Shown here: piece after piece, positions 1 through 9,866 of the stretch
How positions within the stretch are numbered: the stretch's first letter is position 1
How the letters are laid out: every line of letters begins with the position of its first letter
From: Streptococcus cristatus
GTDB taxonomy: Bacteria > Bacillota > Bacilli > Lactobacillales > Streptococcaceae
Reading direction: 5' to 3'
DNA length: 64,000 nucleotides
NCBI RefSeq assembly: GCF_003943505.1
Contig: NZ_RJPS01000008.1
Location: 37,482-101,481, forward strand
Notes under the pieces: model-generated
Seen by the model: only the letters and a program-made list of their open reading frames with translations
The model's database searches: none
What the model was told of the DNA's origin: nothing
Position numbers and translations under genes: made by a program

Positions 1-147
1 GTGGGGTTACCAGTGGACAAGCTTTCACGGACTCAGTTTGGACATTTGGATTTAACTGGCCTCAAGCCAGGTGAAGCACGTCGATTGAGTAAAAAGGAAG
101 TCAGCCAGTTGCATAATTTGGCTGTGACCAAAACTAAGAAACAATGA
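1..147 (+). CDS. rluB: 23S rRNA pseudouridine synthase RluB, C-terminal end (partial)
   Basis: The frame is open from the first base and ends at the TGA at 145-147, giving the last 48 residues of a protein whose start lies outside the window. The tail, with [20 protein letters not shown] followed by an [12 protein letters not shown] helix, is characteristic of the RsuA/RluB pseudouridine synthases, and in streptococci this gene precedes yidD, as here. The stop overlaps the yidD start (ATGA), so the two are translationally coupled. The catalytic domain cannot be seen, so RluB rather than another family member is an inference from tail and context. Confidence 0.75.
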   Translation: MGLPVDKLSRTQFGHLDLTGLKPGEARRLSKKEVSQLHNLAVTKTKKQ

Positions 148-404
148 TTAAGAAAATATTGATAGCGCCGGTTCGTTTTTACCAGCGCTTTATTTCCCCT
201 GCCTTTCCCCCTTCTTGCCGTTTTCGGCCGACCTGTTCCAATTACATGATTGAAGCCATTGAAAAGCACGGAGCCAAGGGGCTGCTGATGGGCTTGGCAA
301 GAATTGGTCGCTGCCATCCCTGGTCCGAGGAAGGGGACGATCCAGTCCCAGACCATTTTAGTCTTCGGCGGAATGACTCTAAAACAGACTTCGAACGGAA
401 ATAG
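144..404 (+). CDS. yidD: Membrane protein insertion efficiency factor YidD
   Basis: This 86-residue protein has the typical YidD layout: a short amphipathic N-terminus ([19 protein letters not shown]), then a Cys/Pro-rich core with [19 protein letters not shown] and a second cysteine in GRCHPW. YidD proteins are peripheral inner-face membrane proteins that help YidC-dependent insertion. The ATG overlaps the rluB stop by four bases, and a terminator begins inside its last codons. Family assignment is firm; the role is taken from the family. Confidence 0.93.
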   Translation: MIKKILIAPVRFYQRFISPAFPPSCRFRPTCSNYMIEAIEKHGAKGLLMGLARIGRCHPWSEEGDDPVPDHFSLRRNDSKTDFERK

Positions 405-421
405 CCTTGTTTCCGTTTTTT
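394..421 (+). terminator. Intrinsic terminator after yidD
   Basis: An 8-bp stem (AACGGAAA at 394-401 with TTTCCGTT at 410-417) and an 8-base loop is followed by T residues to 421. It overlaps the yidD stop codon. Confidence 0.8.
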
Positions 422-473
422 GCTAGAGAATAAAGTCCAGCCTTAGCAATTACTATCAGCTTTTCAATATTTT

Positions 474-482
474 TGTTATAAT
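474..482 (+). promoter_or_regulatory. Extended -10 promoter of rsmD
   Basis: TGTTATAAT is a perfect extended -10 (TGnTATAAT) with no convincing -35. The expected start point, about 7 bases downstream, coincides with the rsmD ATG at 490, so the message would be leaderless. Confidence 0.65.
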
Positions 483-489
483 GTTTTTT

Positions 490-1029
490 ATGAGAGTTGT
501 TTCAGGAAAGTACGGGGGCAGACCCCTCAAGACATTAGATGGCAAGACAACGCGACCTACGACAGATAAGGTCAAGGGCGCGATTTTTAATATGATTGGG
601 CCATATTTCGATGGCGGCCGGGTGCTGGATCTGTATGCAGGCAGCGGCAGTCTGGGGATTGAGGCGGTATCTCGTGGTATGGAGTCGGCTATTTTGGTTG
701 AAAAAGATCGGCGGGCGCAAGCTATCGTGGCAGAAAATATTGCCATGACCAAGGAAGCAGCGCGCTTTGAGCTGCTCAAGATGGAGTCGAGTCGGGCACT
801 GGAGCAGTTGACTGGTCCGTTTGATCTGGTTTTACTAGATCCGCCCTATGCCAAGGAGCAGATTATTGCGGATATTGAAAAAATGGCGGAGCGCAAGCTC
901 TTGAGTGAGGATATTATGATTGTTTGTGAGACAGACAAGTCGGTTGATTTGCCAGAAGAAATCGCAGACTTGGGTATCTGGAAGCAAAAAATATATGGAA
1001 TTTCAAAGGTGACGGTCTATGTCAGATAA
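490..1029 (+). CDS. rsmD: 16S rRNA (guanine(966)-N2)-methyltransferase RsmD
   Basis: The 179-residue protein starts [13 protein letters not shown], the usual RsmD N-terminus, carries the SAM-binding segment [19 protein letters not shown] and the catalytic motif [11 protein letters not shown] (N6/N2-methyltransferase DPPY). It methylates a guanine of 16S rRNA in the 30S subunit. An upstream in-frame ATG at 481 lies inside the -10 hexamer and cannot be used from that promoter, so 490 was chosen. No Shine-Dalgarno sequence precedes 490. The end overlaps coaD by 11 bases, the usual rsmD-coaD pairing of Firmicutes. Confidence 0.93.
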   Translation: MRVVSGKYGGRPLKTLDGKTTRPTTDKVKGAIFNMIGPYFDGGRVLDLYAGSGSLGIEAVSRGMESAILVEKDRRAQAIVAENIAMTKEAARFELLKMESSRALEQLTGPFDLVLLDPPYAKEQIIADIEKMAERKLLSEDIMIVCETDKSVDLPEEIADLGIWKQKIYGISKVTVYVR

Positions 1030-1504
1030 AATCGGACTCTTTACAGGGTCATTTGATCCCATTACCAACGGACATGTGGATTTGATTGAGCGTGCCAGTC
1101 GGATGTTTGATCGCCTGTATGTGGGCATCTTCTACAATCCTCACAAAGAAGGATTTTTTAACATCCATGTGAAAAAAAGAATGGTTCTAGCGGCTTTGGC
1201 GCATTTGGAAAATGTGGAAGTTATCACTTCCCATGATGAATTGGCGGTCGATGTGGCAAAAAGACTAGGTGTGACTGCCCTTGTCCGCGGCCTACGCAAC
1301 GGTCAGGACTTGGACTATGAAGCTAGCCTGCATTTTTTTAATAAGGACTTAGCACCTGAATTGGAGACCGTTTTTTTGTTGAGTCAGCCGGCCTACCGAT
1401 ACATCAGTTCTTCAGCGATGCGGGAATTGATTGCTTTTCAGCAGGATCTTTCTGCCTATGTACCAGTGAGTGTGATTGAGGAGTTAGAGAAAAAAGATGA
1501 ATAA
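1019..1504 (+). CDS. coaD: Phosphopantetheine adenylyltransferase CoaD
   Basis: 161 residues, full length for CoaD. The N-terminal [20 protein letters not shown] contains the nucleotidyltransferase (T/H)xGH motif, and [13 protein letters not shown] plus the late [11 protein letters not shown] segment match the ATP/phosphopantetheine site. It transfers AMP from ATP to 4'-phosphopantetheine, the penultimate step of coenzyme A synthesis. Its start lies inside rsmD, and its end overlaps the next gene by 8 bases, so rsmD, coaD and the protease gene form one operon closed by the terminator at 2585. Confidence 0.96.
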   Translation: MSDKIGLFTGSFDPITNGHVDLIERASRMFDRLYVGIFYNPHKEGFFNIHVKKRMVLAALAHLENVEVITSHDELAVDVAKRLGVTALVRGLRNGQDLDYEASLHFFNKDLAPELETVFLLSQPAYRYISSSAMRELIAFQQDLSAYVPVSVIEELEKKDE

Positions 1505-2594
1505 TGACATGACAAATCCGGAAAAGATGACAAAGGAAAATAAACGTGGTTTAAAAGTAGTTGGTTGTGCTGGAGCGGCCTCGATTATCGTGCTTGTGCT
1601 CTTCCTATTCTCTTTCATTGTTCCATTGCCTTACTATATTGAGGTGCCTGGGGGGGCAGAAGACATTCGAAAGGTTCTGACTGTGGACGGAAAAGAGGAT
1701 CAGGCAGCAGGTTCCTACAATTTTGTAACGGTTGGGATCCAGCATGCGACCTTTGCTCATATGGTCTACGCTTGGCTGACGCCTTTTACGGATATTTATT
1801 CAGCTCAGGATATGACAGGTGGTTCAAGCGATGCTGAATATATGCGCATTAACCAATTTTATATGGAAACGTCGCAGAATATGGCCAAATACCAAGGTCT
1901 CAAAGCTGCAGGAAAAGACATCAAGATGAACTATCTGGGTGTCTATGTTCTGAAAGTAGCTCCAAATTCGACCTTTAAAGGGATTTTGAATATTGCGGAT
2001 ACGGTGACAGGAGTCAATGACAAGACCTTTGAAAGCTCAGAAGATTTGGTCAAATATGTGAATTCTCAGGCCTTGGGCGATAGTGTCAAGGTGACCTACG
2101 AGGAAGATGGCGAAACTAAGACAGCGACAGGGAAAATCATCAAGCTGGAAAATGGCAAAAATGGAATTGGTATTAGTTTGATTGACCGTACGGAGGTCAA
2201 CAGTAGTGTTCCGATTGAATTTTCGACTGAAGGTATCGGTGGTCCCAGTGCTGGCCTCATGTTTAGCCTAGCCATCTATACTCAATTGGCTAATCCTGAC
2301 TTGCGAGACGGCCGCGTGATTGCGGGAACGGGCAGCATTGACAGAGAAGGTAAGGTTGGTGATATTGGTGGGATTGACAAAAAAGTCGTCTCTGCTGCCA
2401 AGATCGGAGCGACAATTTTCTTTGCTCCGGATAATCCTGTCAGCGAGGAAGAAAAAAAGGCTAATCCCAAAGCCAAGACCAACTATGAAACGGCGCTTGA
2501 AGCAGCTAAGGAAATCAAAACGGATATGAAAATCGTGCCGGTCAAAACCCTTCAGGACGCGATTGATTATTTAGAAAAAACCAAAAAATCTTAG
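1497..2594 (+). CDS. sepM: Membrane-bound PDZ/Lon-type Ser-Lys protease, SepM/YlbL family
   Basis: 365 residues: one membrane anchor (about 18-45), a PDZ-like segment (about 140-215) and a Lon-type proteolytic domain. The nucleophile is Ser251 in GIGGPSAGL, and the general-base lysine is Lys295 or Lys296 in DIGGIDKK, 44-45 residues later as in Lon proteases. In S. mutans, SepM trims the competence pheromone at the cell surface. The same topology is visible here, but whether a pheromone is the substrate is inference. It follows coaD with an 8-base overlap. The family is firm, the symbol less so. Confidence 0.82.
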   Translation: MNNDMTNPEKMTKENKRGLKVVGCAGAASIIVLVLFLFSFIVPLPYYIEVPGGAEDIRKVLTVDGKEDQAAGSYNFVTVGIQHATFAHMVYAWLTPFTDIYSAQDMTGGSSDAEYMRINQFYMETSQNMAKYQGLKAAGKDIKMNYLGVYVLKVAPNSTFKGILNIADTVTGVNDKTFESSEDLVKYVNSQALGDSVKVTYEEDGETKTATGKIIKLENGKNGIGISLIDRTEVNSSVPIEFSTEGIGGPSAGLMFSLAIYTQLANPDLRDGRVIAGTGSIDREGKVGDIGGIDKKVVSAAKIGATIFFAPDNPVSEEEKKANPKAKTNYETALEAAKEIKTDMKIVPVKTLQDAIDYLEKTKKS

Positions 2595-2611
2595 TTTCGG
2601 CTAAGATTTTT
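2585..2611 (+). terminator. Intrinsic terminator of the rsmD-coaD-sepM operon
   Basis: A perfect 10-bp stem (AAAATCTTAG at 2585-2594, CTAAGATTTT at 2601-2610) with a 6-base loop and a short T tract. The left arm contains the sepM stop codon. Confidence 0.85.
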
Positions 2612-2775
2612 AACTTTTAGAGACGAACGAAGGACTTTTTAAAAAAAGATTAGCAGTTTTTATTAAATCGTCTGACTTTTTACAGAAAGATCTTTTTCTT
2701 CTGAAAAAATATAAATTCCCCTTGTTTTGTGATAAAATAATATGAAGTAAGATAGATGAGTGACAAAGGATAGGT

Positions 2776-3339
2776 ATGCGTAAAGAAATTTCACCTGAGT
2801 TGTATAATTACAATAAATTCCCTGGCCCAGAATTTAAGCAAATGGGCAGCAAGATAATTGCAGAAAAATTTGAGTTTGAATTGGTGGAGAATTATAAAGA
2901 GGCCTTTGACTTGACGGCTTTTCACCAACGCTTTTCAGAAATTCTGAATAAATTTGACTATATTGTCGGCGATTGGGGCAATGAACAGTTGCGGTTGCGC
3001 GGTTTTTATCGGGATGAGAAAGCCAAGGAAAATGCAGAGAAAATCAGCCGTTTGCAAGACTATTTGCTAGAATATTGTAATTATGGCTGCGCCTATTTTG
3101 TTTTGGAAAATGCTCAGCCAAGACGGGCTGCCTTTGACAAAAAATCCCATCATAAGAGAAAATCGGACAGCAAAAAACATCCAGAAATTTCTAGGGAACG
3201 TGGCTCTAAAAGAACGAAGGATGATCAGCAAAAACATCGTCCAAAGGTAAACAAGAACAAACAACAGAAACAAGGTAAACAGGCAAAGCAAGCGGCATCT
3301 AGCCAATCGCAACGCCATTTTGTCATTCGTCAGAAATAA
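2776..3339 (+). CDS. YutD-like domain protein (DUF1027)
   Basis: 187 residues. Residues 1-115 form the compact YutD-like domain (NYKEAFDLTAFHQRFSEIL, then FDYIVGDWGNEQLRLRGFY), and the remaining 70 residues are a low-complexity Lys/Gln/Ser-rich basic tail. The molecular role of this family is not established; the basic tail suggests nucleic acid contact (inference). It lies 9 bases upstream of rlmN, the normal arrangement in streptococci, so the two are co-transcribed. Confidence 0.85.
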   Translation: MRKEISPELYNYNKFPGPEFKQMGSKIIAEKFEFELVENYKEAFDLTAFHQRFSEILNKFDYIVGDWGNEQLRLRGFYRDEKAKENAEKISRLQDYLLEYCNYGCAYFVLENAQPRRAAFDKKSHHKRKSDSKKHPEISRERGSKRTKDDQQKHRPKVNKNKQQKQGKQAKQAASSQSQRHFVIRQK

Positions 3340-3348
3340 AGGAGAAAC

Positions 3349-4437
3349 ATGAAACCATCGATTTATAGCTTAACGCGAGAAGAAATGATTGAATGGGCAG
3401 AAGCTCAGGGAGAAAAGAAATTTCGTGCTAGCCAGATTTGGGAGTGGCTCTATCGCAAGCGTGTCCAGTCATTTGAGGAAATGACCAATCTGTCCAAGGA
3501 CTTGATTGCTAAGCTCAATGATAAGTTTGTTGTCAATCCGCTTAAACAACGTATTGTTCAGGAGTCGGCTGACGGTACGGTCAAGTACCTCTTTGAGCTG
3601 CCGGATGGCATGCTGATTGAGACGGTGCTCATGCGCCAGCACTACGGACTTTCTGTCTGTGTGACCACCCAAGTTGGCTGCAATATCGGCTGTACCTTCT
3701 GTGCTTCTGGTTTGATTAAAAAGCAACGCGACCTCAATAATGGTGAGATTGTTGCGCAGATTATGCTGGTGCAGAAGTATTTTGACGAGCGTGGTCAGGA
3801 CGAGCGGGTCAGCCACATCGTCGTTATGGGGATTGGCGAGCCTTTCGATAACTATAAGAATGTCTTGAAGTTTGTACGGACGGTCAATGATGATAAGGGG
3901 CTGGCCATCGGTGCCCGTCATATCACTGTTTCGACTTCAGGGCTGGCTCATAAGATCCGTGACTTTGCCAATGAAGGCGTGCAGGTCAATCTGGCTGTTT
4001 CACTGCACGCACCCAACAATGAACTGCGTTCTAGTATCATGAAAATCAACCGTGCCTTTCCGATTGAGAAACTCTTTGCGGCCATTGAATATTATATCGA
4101 AACTACCAACCGTCGAGTGACCTTTGAGTACATCATGCTCAACGAAGTCAATGATGGAGTGGAGCGGGCCAAGGAATTGGCAGAATTGCTGAAAAATATC
4201 AAGAAACTGTCTTATGTCAATCTCATTCCTTACAACCCAGTCAGCGAGCACGACCAATATAGCCGCAGTCCCAAAGAGCGCGTGATGGCCTTCTACGATA
4301 CCCTCAAGAAAAACGGAGTTAACTGTGTGGTACGTCAGGAGCATGGTACAGATATTGATGCAGCCTGCGGCCAGTTGCGTTCCAATACTATGAAGCGAGA
4401 TCGTGAGAAAGCACTTGTTGAAAATGTTCAGCCTTAA
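3349..4437 (+). CDS. rlmN: Dual-specificity RNA methyltransferase RlmN
   Basis: 362 residues, full length. This radical-SAM enzyme carries the cluster-binding cysteines Cys111, Cys115 and Cys118 in [12 protein letters not shown], the [11 protein letters not shown] motif, and a late cysteine in [22 protein letters not shown] that matches the catalytic methyl-carrier region. RlmN methylates C2 of A2503 of 23S rRNA and A37 of some tRNAs. The SD-like AAAGGAG lies just upstream of the ATG. The vanZ-like gene starts inside its 3' end. Confidence 0.97.
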   Translation: MKPSIYSLTREEMIEWAEAQGEKKFRASQIWEWLYRKRVQSFEEMTNLSKDLIAKLNDKFVVNPLKQRIVQESADGTVKYLFELPDGMLIETVLMRQHYGLSVCVTTQVGCNIGCTFCASGLIKKQRDLNNGEIVAQIMLVQKYFDERGQDERVSHIVVMGIGEPFDNYKNVLKFVRTVNDDKGLAIGARHITVSTSGLAHKIRDFANEGVQVNLAVSLHAPNNELRSSIMKINRAFPIEKLFAAIEYYIETTNRRVTFEYIMLNEVNDGVERAKELAELLKNIKKLSYVNLIPYNPVSEHDQYSRSPKERVMAFYDTLKKNGVNCVVRQEHGTDIDAACGQLRSNTMKRDREKALVENVQP

Positions 4438-4963
4438 GAATTATTTGACTTCAGATGGTGAGCTGACGGCTCGAGGCCGGAAATTGCTTGTAGGAGGATG
4501 TGGACTCTATTTCTTGATGCTCTGCATCCTGTGCTTTATTCCTCAGGTTCCAGAGCCGGGAATGGAAACGCCAGGTATCCAGTATTTTGGTCGAGTAGTG
4601 GTTCTCTTGGTTCCTTTTAATTCCTTTGTTAATATTGGCGAAATTACTTCTTGGATCCAGCTGGTCAAGGTCTTTATCCAAAATCTAGCTAATATCTTTT
4701 TGCTGTCGCCATTGGTTTTTCAATTGCTTTGCCTCTTTCCAAAATTGCGGAGTACCAAGAAAGTTGTCTGGATGAGCTTTGCTATGAGTCTGTCTATCGA
4801 AGTGACTCAGATTCTACTTGATCTTCTCATCAACGCCAATCGAGTCTTTGAGATTGATGATCTCTGGACCAATACTTTGGGTGGTTATCTAGCTTGGCGG
4901 GCATTTCAGCTTGGTCAGAAAATCTGGAAAAATCGCCAAGATGACGCTTTCAAGAGGGATTAG
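4403..4963 (+). CDS. VanZ-like membrane protein
   Basis: 186 residues with hydrophobic segments near 30-50, 70-85, 100-120 and 125-160, and the VanZ-family signatures LVPFNSF and IEVTQILLD...[17 protein letters not shown]. The family is named after VanZ (teicoplanin resistance), but most members have unknown roles in envelope biology. The start used here is a GTG at 4403 overlapping rlmN by 35 bases. An ATG at 4424 is an equally possible start; neither has a strong SD. The rlmN-vanZ order is conserved in streptococci. Confidence 0.82.
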   Translation: MRKHLLKMFSLKNYLTSDGELTARGRKLLVGGCGLYFLMLCILCFIPQVPEPGMETPGIQYFGRVVVLLVPFNSFVNIGEITSWIQLVKVFIQNLANIFLLSPLVFQLLCLFPKLRSTKKVVWMSFAMSLSIEVTQILLDLLINANRVFEIDDLWTNTLGGYLAWRAFQLGQKIWKNRQDDAFKRD

Positions 4964-5027
4964 CCAAGGAAAAGTTCGGAGTTTATGGAATTTTTTATAA
5001 AAAATAATTCTTTTTCTGTTTTTTCTC

Positions 5028-5056
5028 TTGACAAAAGACTTTAGAAGCTTTATAAT
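5028..5056 (+). promoter_or_regulatory. Promoter of trpB2 and its T-box leader
   Basis: Consensus TTGACA (5028-5033), 17-base spacer, TATAAT (5051-5056). Transcription would start near 5063, directly ahead of the T-box structure. Confidence 0.88.
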
Positions 5057-5062
5057 TTTAAA

Positions 5063-5320
5063 CAATCATCAGAAAAGTAATAATTTTTCTACTTTCAGGG
5101 AGCCTGTGGTTGGTGGAAACAGGTAGTGGGAGGTTATGAAGTGGGCTGATGCAAAAAAATGAATTTGAAACAATAAAAATTCGGTGAGCACACCTTACAG
5201 TGCGACTTGTTGTTAGACAAGACAGAGATATGGAGGCAGTCTATACTTTTTCCATAATTGAGGTGGCACCGCGATTTTACGCCCTCACACAGAGTTTTTC
5301 TGTGTGTGGGCTTTTGTTTT
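5063..5320 (+). promoter_or_regulatory. T-box riboswitch, tryptophan specifier, upstream of trpB2
   Basis: The T-box core AGGTGGCACCGCG is at 5261-5273, followed by a terminator stem (GCCCTCACACAG from 5281 with CTGTGTGTGGGC from 5300) and T-rich tail. The upper Stem I region (GGAGCCTGTGG...AACAGG, 5099-5122) is followed by the specifier loop ATGAAGTGGGCTG, in which TGG at 5142-5144 is the Trp codon. T-box leaders read through when the cognate tRNA is uncharged, so trpB2 should be expressed on tryptophan starvation. The 4964-5350 gap holds only this leader and its promoter. Confidence 0.92.
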
Positions 5321-5350
5321 GCTTGAAAATAAAGAAAAGAGGAAATCAAG

Positions 5351-6532
5351 ATGACAGAAACTAAAGGATATTTTGGACAATTCGGCGGTTCCTTTGTACC
5401 AGAGCCTATCCAGGCCTTGCTGGATGAATTAGAAGCAACTTTTGAGAAGTATAAGGATGACCCAGAATTTTTAAATGAATACCGACATTATTTGGCGGAT
5501 TATTCAGGCCGGGAAACTCCGCTTTACTTTGCAGAAAGTCTGACCCAGCATCTGGGCGGGGCTAAGATTTATCTGAAGCGGGAAGATCTCAATCATCTGG
5601 GCTCACATAAGCTAAATAATGTTTTGGGACAGATTCTTCTAGCTAAGCGCATGGGCAAGACACGGGTTATCGCTGAAACTGGAGCTGGCCAACATGGTGT
5701 GGCAACTGCGGCAGCCGCAGCTAAGTTTGGTATGAAGTGCGATGTTTACATGGGTGCAGAGGATGTAGAACGCCAGCGCCTCAATGTCTTCCGCATGGAA
5801 ATGATGGGAGCGACTGTTCACGCGGTGGAAACAGGAACCAAAACCCTCAAGGATGCGGTGGATGCAGCCTTTGGAGCTTGGATGAGTGATTTGGAAGCCT
5901 TCTATGTTTTGGGTTCTGCTGTCGGACCTCACCCCTATCCGACCATTGTCCATGAATTCCAAAAGGTGATCAGTGAAGAATCACGTCGGCAGATTTTGGA
6001 CAAGGAGGGCCGCTTGCCGGACTATGTTATTGCCTGCGTAGGTGGCGGCTCCAATGCTATCGGCGCCTTCTCTCAGTATGTGGCAGATGAAGAAGTTAAG
6101 TTAGTGGGAGTTGAAGCGGCTGGACGAGGCCTTGATACAGACCAGCACGCAGCTACCATGACCAAGGGAAGTGTTGGAGTAGTGGATGGTATGAAGACTT
6201 ACGCTGTCTTTGCTGAAGATGGTCAGGTGGCACCGGTTTACTCCATTTCAGCAGGTTTGGACTATCCTGGAGTTGGTCCTGAACATGCTTTCTTTAAAGA
6301 TTCTGGTCGAGTAGAATACGTAGCAGCGACAGATGATGAAGCTGTGGATGCCTTGCTTCTCTTGACACAAAAGGAAGGAATTTTGCCAGCAATTGAAAGC
6401 TCTCACGCCATTGCTGAAGCGATTAAGAGAGCTCCGCAATTGTCATCTGATCAAATCATCATTATCAATGTATCTGGGCGTGGAGACAAGGACGTGGCAG
6501 CCATTGCTGACTATCTAGAAAAACGAAAATAA
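5351..6532 (+). CDS. trpB2: Second tryptophan synthase beta chain (stand-alone TrpB paralogue)
   Basis: 393 residues, TrpB-length, with SD AGAGGAAATC. The pyridoxal phosphate lysine is Lys87 in HLGSHKLNN, the catalytic Glu109 lies in [12 protein letters not shown], the cofactor phosphate loop is [10 protein letters not shown], and the C-terminal NVSGRGDKD motif is intact. TrpB makes tryptophan from indole and serine. The canonical copy at 11194 has HTGAHKINN around the same lysine, so this paralogue differs at three active-site-proximal positions (Leu, Ser, Leu). There is no trpA partner next to it and it has its own Trp T-box. I infer use of free indole, or a substrate variant. Confidence 0.93.
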   Translation: MTETKGYFGQFGGSFVPEPIQALLDELEATFEKYKDDPEFLNEYRHYLADYSGRETPLYFAESLTQHLGGAKIYLKREDLNHLGSHKLNNVLGQILLAKRMGKTRVIAETGAGQHGVATAAAAAKFGMKCDVYMGAEDVERQRLNVFRMEMMGATVHAVETGTKTLKDAVDAAFGAWMSDLEAFYVLGSAVGPHPYPTIVHEFQKVISEESRRQILDKEGRLPDYVIACVGGGSNAIGAFSQYVADEEVKLVGVEAAGRGLDTDQHAATMTKGSVGVVDGMKTYAVFAEDGQVAPVYSISAGLDYPGVGPEHAFFKDSGRVEYVAATDDEAVDALLLLTQKEGILPAIESSHAIAEAIKRAPQLSSDQIIIINVSGRGDKDVAAIADYLEKRK

Positions 6533-6539
6533 AATACCC

Positions 6540-6820
6540 AGCAGAAGAGTAGTAACATTCCTTCTTTCAGAGAGTCTGTGGTTGCTGTAAACAGGCAGGA
6601 GAAGTTATGAAATGGGCTGTTGGAATCAAAATTTTGTCCTTTAGTTGATCTTTTATTACTTTGTTAGCCTACTTTGCTGTAAACCAGTATGCTGCCTTGT
6701 ACCAAAAGCAATTTAAATGACTATAATAACAAATGAGATGTGGAGCCTAAAAACTCCATAACTGAGGTGGCACCGCGATGACACGCCCTCACAGGATGAA
6801 CTGTGTGGGCGTTTTTCTGT
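6540..6820 (+). promoter_or_regulatory. Second T-box riboswitch, tryptophan specifier, upstream of trpEGDCFBA
   Basis: The T-box core AGGTGGCACCGCG is at 6765-6777. The terminator stem ACGCCCTCACAG (6783-6794) pairs with CTGTGTGGGCGT (6801-6812) and is followed by T residues. The Stem I apex GTCTGTGG...AAACAGG and specifier loop ATGAAATGGGCTG give TGG (Trp) at 6613-6615. It begins right after the trpB2 stop, and I find neither a terminator nor a convincing promoter between the two, so operon transcripts may pass both T-boxes. The remaining bases to 6932 hold nothing else recognisable. Confidence 0.92.
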
Positions 6821-6932
6821 AGTTCTGGAGCAAGTTATGACAGTGGACAGGTGCTATCTGTTCTTGCGAATGCAGTCATAACTAGCAGATTGCACCTCCT
6901 TGAACGCTTCTGATTAAATAGAAAGAAACATT

Positions 6933-8291
6933 ATGCAAAAGATTTTACCAGCTGATATTTTATCGCCGATTCTGGCTTATATGCGGATTCAGGGCGACCA
7001 CAAGGTGATTTTGGAAAGTATTCCGAGAGATAGCGAGACAGCTCGTTTTTCTATCCTAGCTTATAATCCAGTCTTTGAAGTTCGCTATGAAAATGGCCAG
7101 TTAACAAAGAATGGGCAAGTAATCGAGGCAGATCCCTTGGACTATCTGCATGAGTTGGCAGTAAAAAAAGATCATCATTCAGACCTGCCTTTTGGTGGTG
7201 GAGCCATCGGCTTTGTCGGTTATGATATGATTTCCCTCTATGAGGAGATTGGCCAGATTCCAGCTGATGTGATTGGAACGCCGGATATGCACTTTTTCGT
7301 CTATGAGAGTTACATGGTTTTTGACCATAAAAAAGACAAGGTCTATATCGTTGAGGAGGCGCTCTACAGTAATAGAAGCGAAGCTGATTTGGCTACTAGT
7401 CTGGAGCGAATCATGACTGAGCTGGCGCAGCCAGCAGCAGATGAATTTTCACCACTGGAACTGTCCAGTTTGAACTTCCAGAGCCATATCGAGCAGACGG
7501 CTTTTGAAAAAATGGTGGAAGATGCGCGGAGCTTGATTCGGCAGGGAGATATGTTCCAATGTGTACTCAGTCAGCGTTTTTCAGCAGAGTATTCTGGCAG
7601 ACCGCTGGATTACTATCGCAATCTGCGCGTGACCAATCCTTCCAACTATCTCTACTTTTATGATTTCGGAGATTATCAGATTATCGGAGCCAGCCCAGAA
7701 AGTTTGGTGTCTGTCAAGCAGGGTCAGGTCACGACCAATCCTATTGCTGGAACCAGACCGCGTGGTAAGGATGAAAGAGAAGATAAAGCCTTGGCAGAGG
7801 AGCTGCTGGCTGACGAGAAGGAAGTGGCGGAACACCGCATGTTAGTTGATTTGGGGCGTAATGATATTGGTAAAATTGCCCAGAATAACAGCGTGGAAGT
7901 CACTAAGTACATGGAAGTGGAGTATTTCCGCTATGTCATGCATCTGACCAGCGTGGTCCGTGGTCAGCTTCTGCCCCAACTGACAGCCATGGATGCGCTC
8001 AAGTCCACCCTGCCGGCCGGTACCGTCTCGGGCGCGCCTAAGATTCGAGCCATGAAACGGATTTATGAGCTGGAGCAGGAAAAGCGTGGCGTTTATGCAG
8101 GGGCTATCGGCTATCTGTCTGCGACAGGGGATATGGATTTTGCCATTGCTATACGCACTATGATTTTGAAAAATGGCAGAGCTTATGTTCAAGCTGGAGC
8201 GGGTATTGTTTATGACTCGATCCCTACTAATGAATACCAAGAAACCATCAACAAAGCCAAATCAATGACCAAGATAGGAGAGATGCAATGA
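6933..8291 (+). CDS. trpE: Anthranilate synthase component I
   Basis: 452 residues. The C-terminal chorismate-binding domain shows the usual landmarks: QCVLSQRFSAEY, IIGASPESLVSV, NPIAGTRPRGKD, LVDLGRNDIG, the LPAGTVSGAPKIRAM loop and VQAGAGIVYDS. The N-terminal region carries ILESIPRDSETARFSIL, which corresponds to the tryptophan feedback site. With TrpG it converts chorismate and glutamine to anthranilate. It is the first gene of the operon behind the second T-box, with a four-base overlap into trpG. Confidence 0.97.
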   Translation: MQKILPADILSPILAYMRIQGDHKVILESIPRDSETARFSILAYNPVFEVRYENGQLTKNGQVIEADPLDYLHELAVKKDHHSDLPFGGGAIGFVGYDMISLYEEIGQIPADVIGTPDMHFFVYESYMVFDHKKDKVYIVEEALYSNRSEADLATSLERIMTELAQPAADEFSPLELSSLNFQSHIEQTAFEKMVEDARSLIRQGDMFQCVLSQRFSAEYSGRPLDYYRNLRVTNPSNYLYFYDFGDYQIIGASPESLVSVKQGQVTTNPIAGTRPRGKDEREDKALAEELLADEKEVAEHRMLVDLGRNDIGKIAQNNSVEVTKYMEVEYFRYVMHLTSVVRGQLLPQLTAMDALKSTLPAGTVSGAPKIRAMKRIYELEQEKRGVYAGAIGYLSATGDMDFAIAIRTMILKNGRAYVQAGAGIVYDSIPTNEYQETINKAKSMTKIGEMQ

Positions 8292-8851
8292 TTTTATTGA
8301 TTGATAATTATGATTCTTTTACTTACAATCTAGCCCAATATATCGGCAATTTCGCAGAAGTTAAGGTTTTGCGAAATGATGATGCAGGCCTTTATCAAGC
8401 GGCAGAAGAAGCTGATGCTTTGGTGCTGTCTCCAGGTCCAGGCTGGCCAGCAGATGCAGGACGGATGGAAGAGCTTATCCGCGATTTTGCTGGTAAAAAG
8501 CCGATTTTGGGGATTTGCTTGGGGCACCAAGCCATTGCAGAAGTATTTGGCGGAAAGCTAGGCTTGGCTCCCAAGGTTATGCACGGCAAGCAGAGTATTC
8601 TGCGTTTTGAAGGAAAATCTCCAATCTATGAGGGAATAGAAGATGGACGACCAGTTATGCGTTATCATTCGATCTTGATTGAAGAGATGCCAGAGGACTT
8701 TGAAGTGACAGCTTGGGCAGTTGATGACAACTCGATCATGGCTATCCAGCACAAGAACCTGCCCATTTATGGTTTTCAGTATCATCCAGAAAGTATTGGC
8801 ACGCCGGATGGCTTATCGTCTATCAAAAATTTCATCGACTTAGTCAAATAG
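8288..8851 (+). CDS. trpG: Anthranilate synthase component II (glutamine amidotransferase)
   Basis: 187 residues, a stand-alone class I amidotransferase. It has [13 protein letters not shown] at the N-terminus, the nucleophile cysteine in [11 protein letters not shown], and the His-Glu pair in GFQYHPESI. It supplies ammonia to TrpE. The ATG overlaps the trpE TGA. The same subunit can also serve para-aminobenzoate synthase in some bacteria, but the trp context is clear. Confidence 0.96.
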   Translation: MILLIDNYDSFTYNLAQYIGNFAEVKVLRNDDAGLYQAAEEADALVLSPGPGWPADAGRMEELIRDFAGKKPILGICLGHQAIAEVFGGKLGLAPKVMHGKQSILRFEGKSPIYEGIEDGRPVMRYHSILIEEMPEDFEVTAWAVDDNSIMAIQHKNLPIYGFQYHPESIGTPDGLSSIKNFIDLVK

Positions 8852-8861
8852 GGGAAGAATT

Positions 8862-9866
8862 ATGAAAGAAATTATTGCAAAACTAGCCGATTTTAAGGAT
8901 TTAAGCAGCTCCGAAGTGTCAGATGTGCTAGAGCGCATCATTACTAGAAGAGTAACAGAAACACAAATTGCAGCCTTTTTGCTGGCTCTCAAGATGAAAG
9001 GGGAAACGGTAGAGGAACGGACAGCCTTGGCTCAGGCCATGCGAGGGCATACTCCGCAGATCCCTACTACAATCCGCACAGCCATGGACAATTGTGGAAC
9101 TGGTGGTGACAAATCATTTAGTTTCAATATTTCGACCACAGCGGCCTTCGTATTAGCAGGTGGTGGGATCAAGATGGCAAAGCACGGTAATCGCTCCATT
9201 ACCTCTAAATCAGGATCGGCTGATGTTTTAGAAGCTTTGGGAATTAACCTAAACATGGATACAGCCAGCTTGGGTAAGGTCTTTGATCAGACGGGGATAG
9301 TCTTTCTTTTTGCTAAAAACCTTCATCCAGCTATGAAATATATCATGCCAGCTCGTCTCAGTCTAGGTGTTCCCACTATCATGAACTTGACAGGGCCCCT
9401 CATCCATCCGATGGTTCTAGAAACCCAGCTTTTGGGGACCAGCCGGCCGGATATGCTAGAGAGCACGGCAGAAGTTTTGAAAAATATGGGGCGTAAGCGT
9501 GCAGTAGTCGTGTCTGGCCCAGATGGTCTGGACGAGGCCGGTCTTCATGGTCGTACCCAGTACGCTTTGCTGGCAGATGGGGAGATCAGCCTGCATAGCT
9601 TTCTACCGTCAGATATTGGTATGGAAGAAATCCCTCTTGAAGCGATTCGTGGAGGTAATGCCAAGGAAAATGCGGAAATTCTGCTATCTGTCCTGCAAAA
9701 TCAAGCTGGCCCTTATCTGGAAATGACAGTTCTGAATGCAGGTCTAGGCTTCTTTGCTAATGGGAAAACAGAAAGCATAGAAGAAGGAATAGCTTTGGCC
9801 CGCCAAGTGATTGCCAGCGGCGCAGCATATGAAAAACTCAAGCAACTACAGGAGTATCAAAAATGA
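8862..9866 (+). CDS. trpD: Anthranilate phosphoribosyltransferase
   Basis: 334 residues. The PRPP-binding [24 protein letters not shown] segment, [21 protein letters not shown] and the [10 protein letters not shown] region are diagnostic. It attaches a phosphoribosyl group to anthranilate. An SD (AGGGGAAG) lies ahead of the ATG, and the stop overlaps the trpC start. Confidence 0.97.
   Translation: MKEIIAKLADFKDLSSSEVSDVLERIITRRVTETQIAAFLLALKMKGETVEERTALAQAMRGHTPQIPTTIRTAMDNCGTGGDKSFSFNISTTAAFVLAGGGIKMAKHGNRSITSKSGSADVLEALGINLNMDTASLGKVFDQTGIVFLFAKNLHPAMKYIMPARLSLGVPTIMNLTGPLIHPMVLETQLLGTSRPDMLESTAEVLKNMGRKRAVVVSGPDGLDEAGLHGRTQYALLADGEISLHSFLPSDIGMEEIPLEAIRGGNAKENAEILLSVLQNQAGPYLEMTVLNAGLGFFANGKTESIEEGIALARQVIASGAAYEKLKQLQEYQK

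Noticed and set aside
33..356. Minus-strand 107-codon frame opposite yidD
   Set aside because: Shadow of rluB/yidD; no coding signals and overlaps two well-supported genes.
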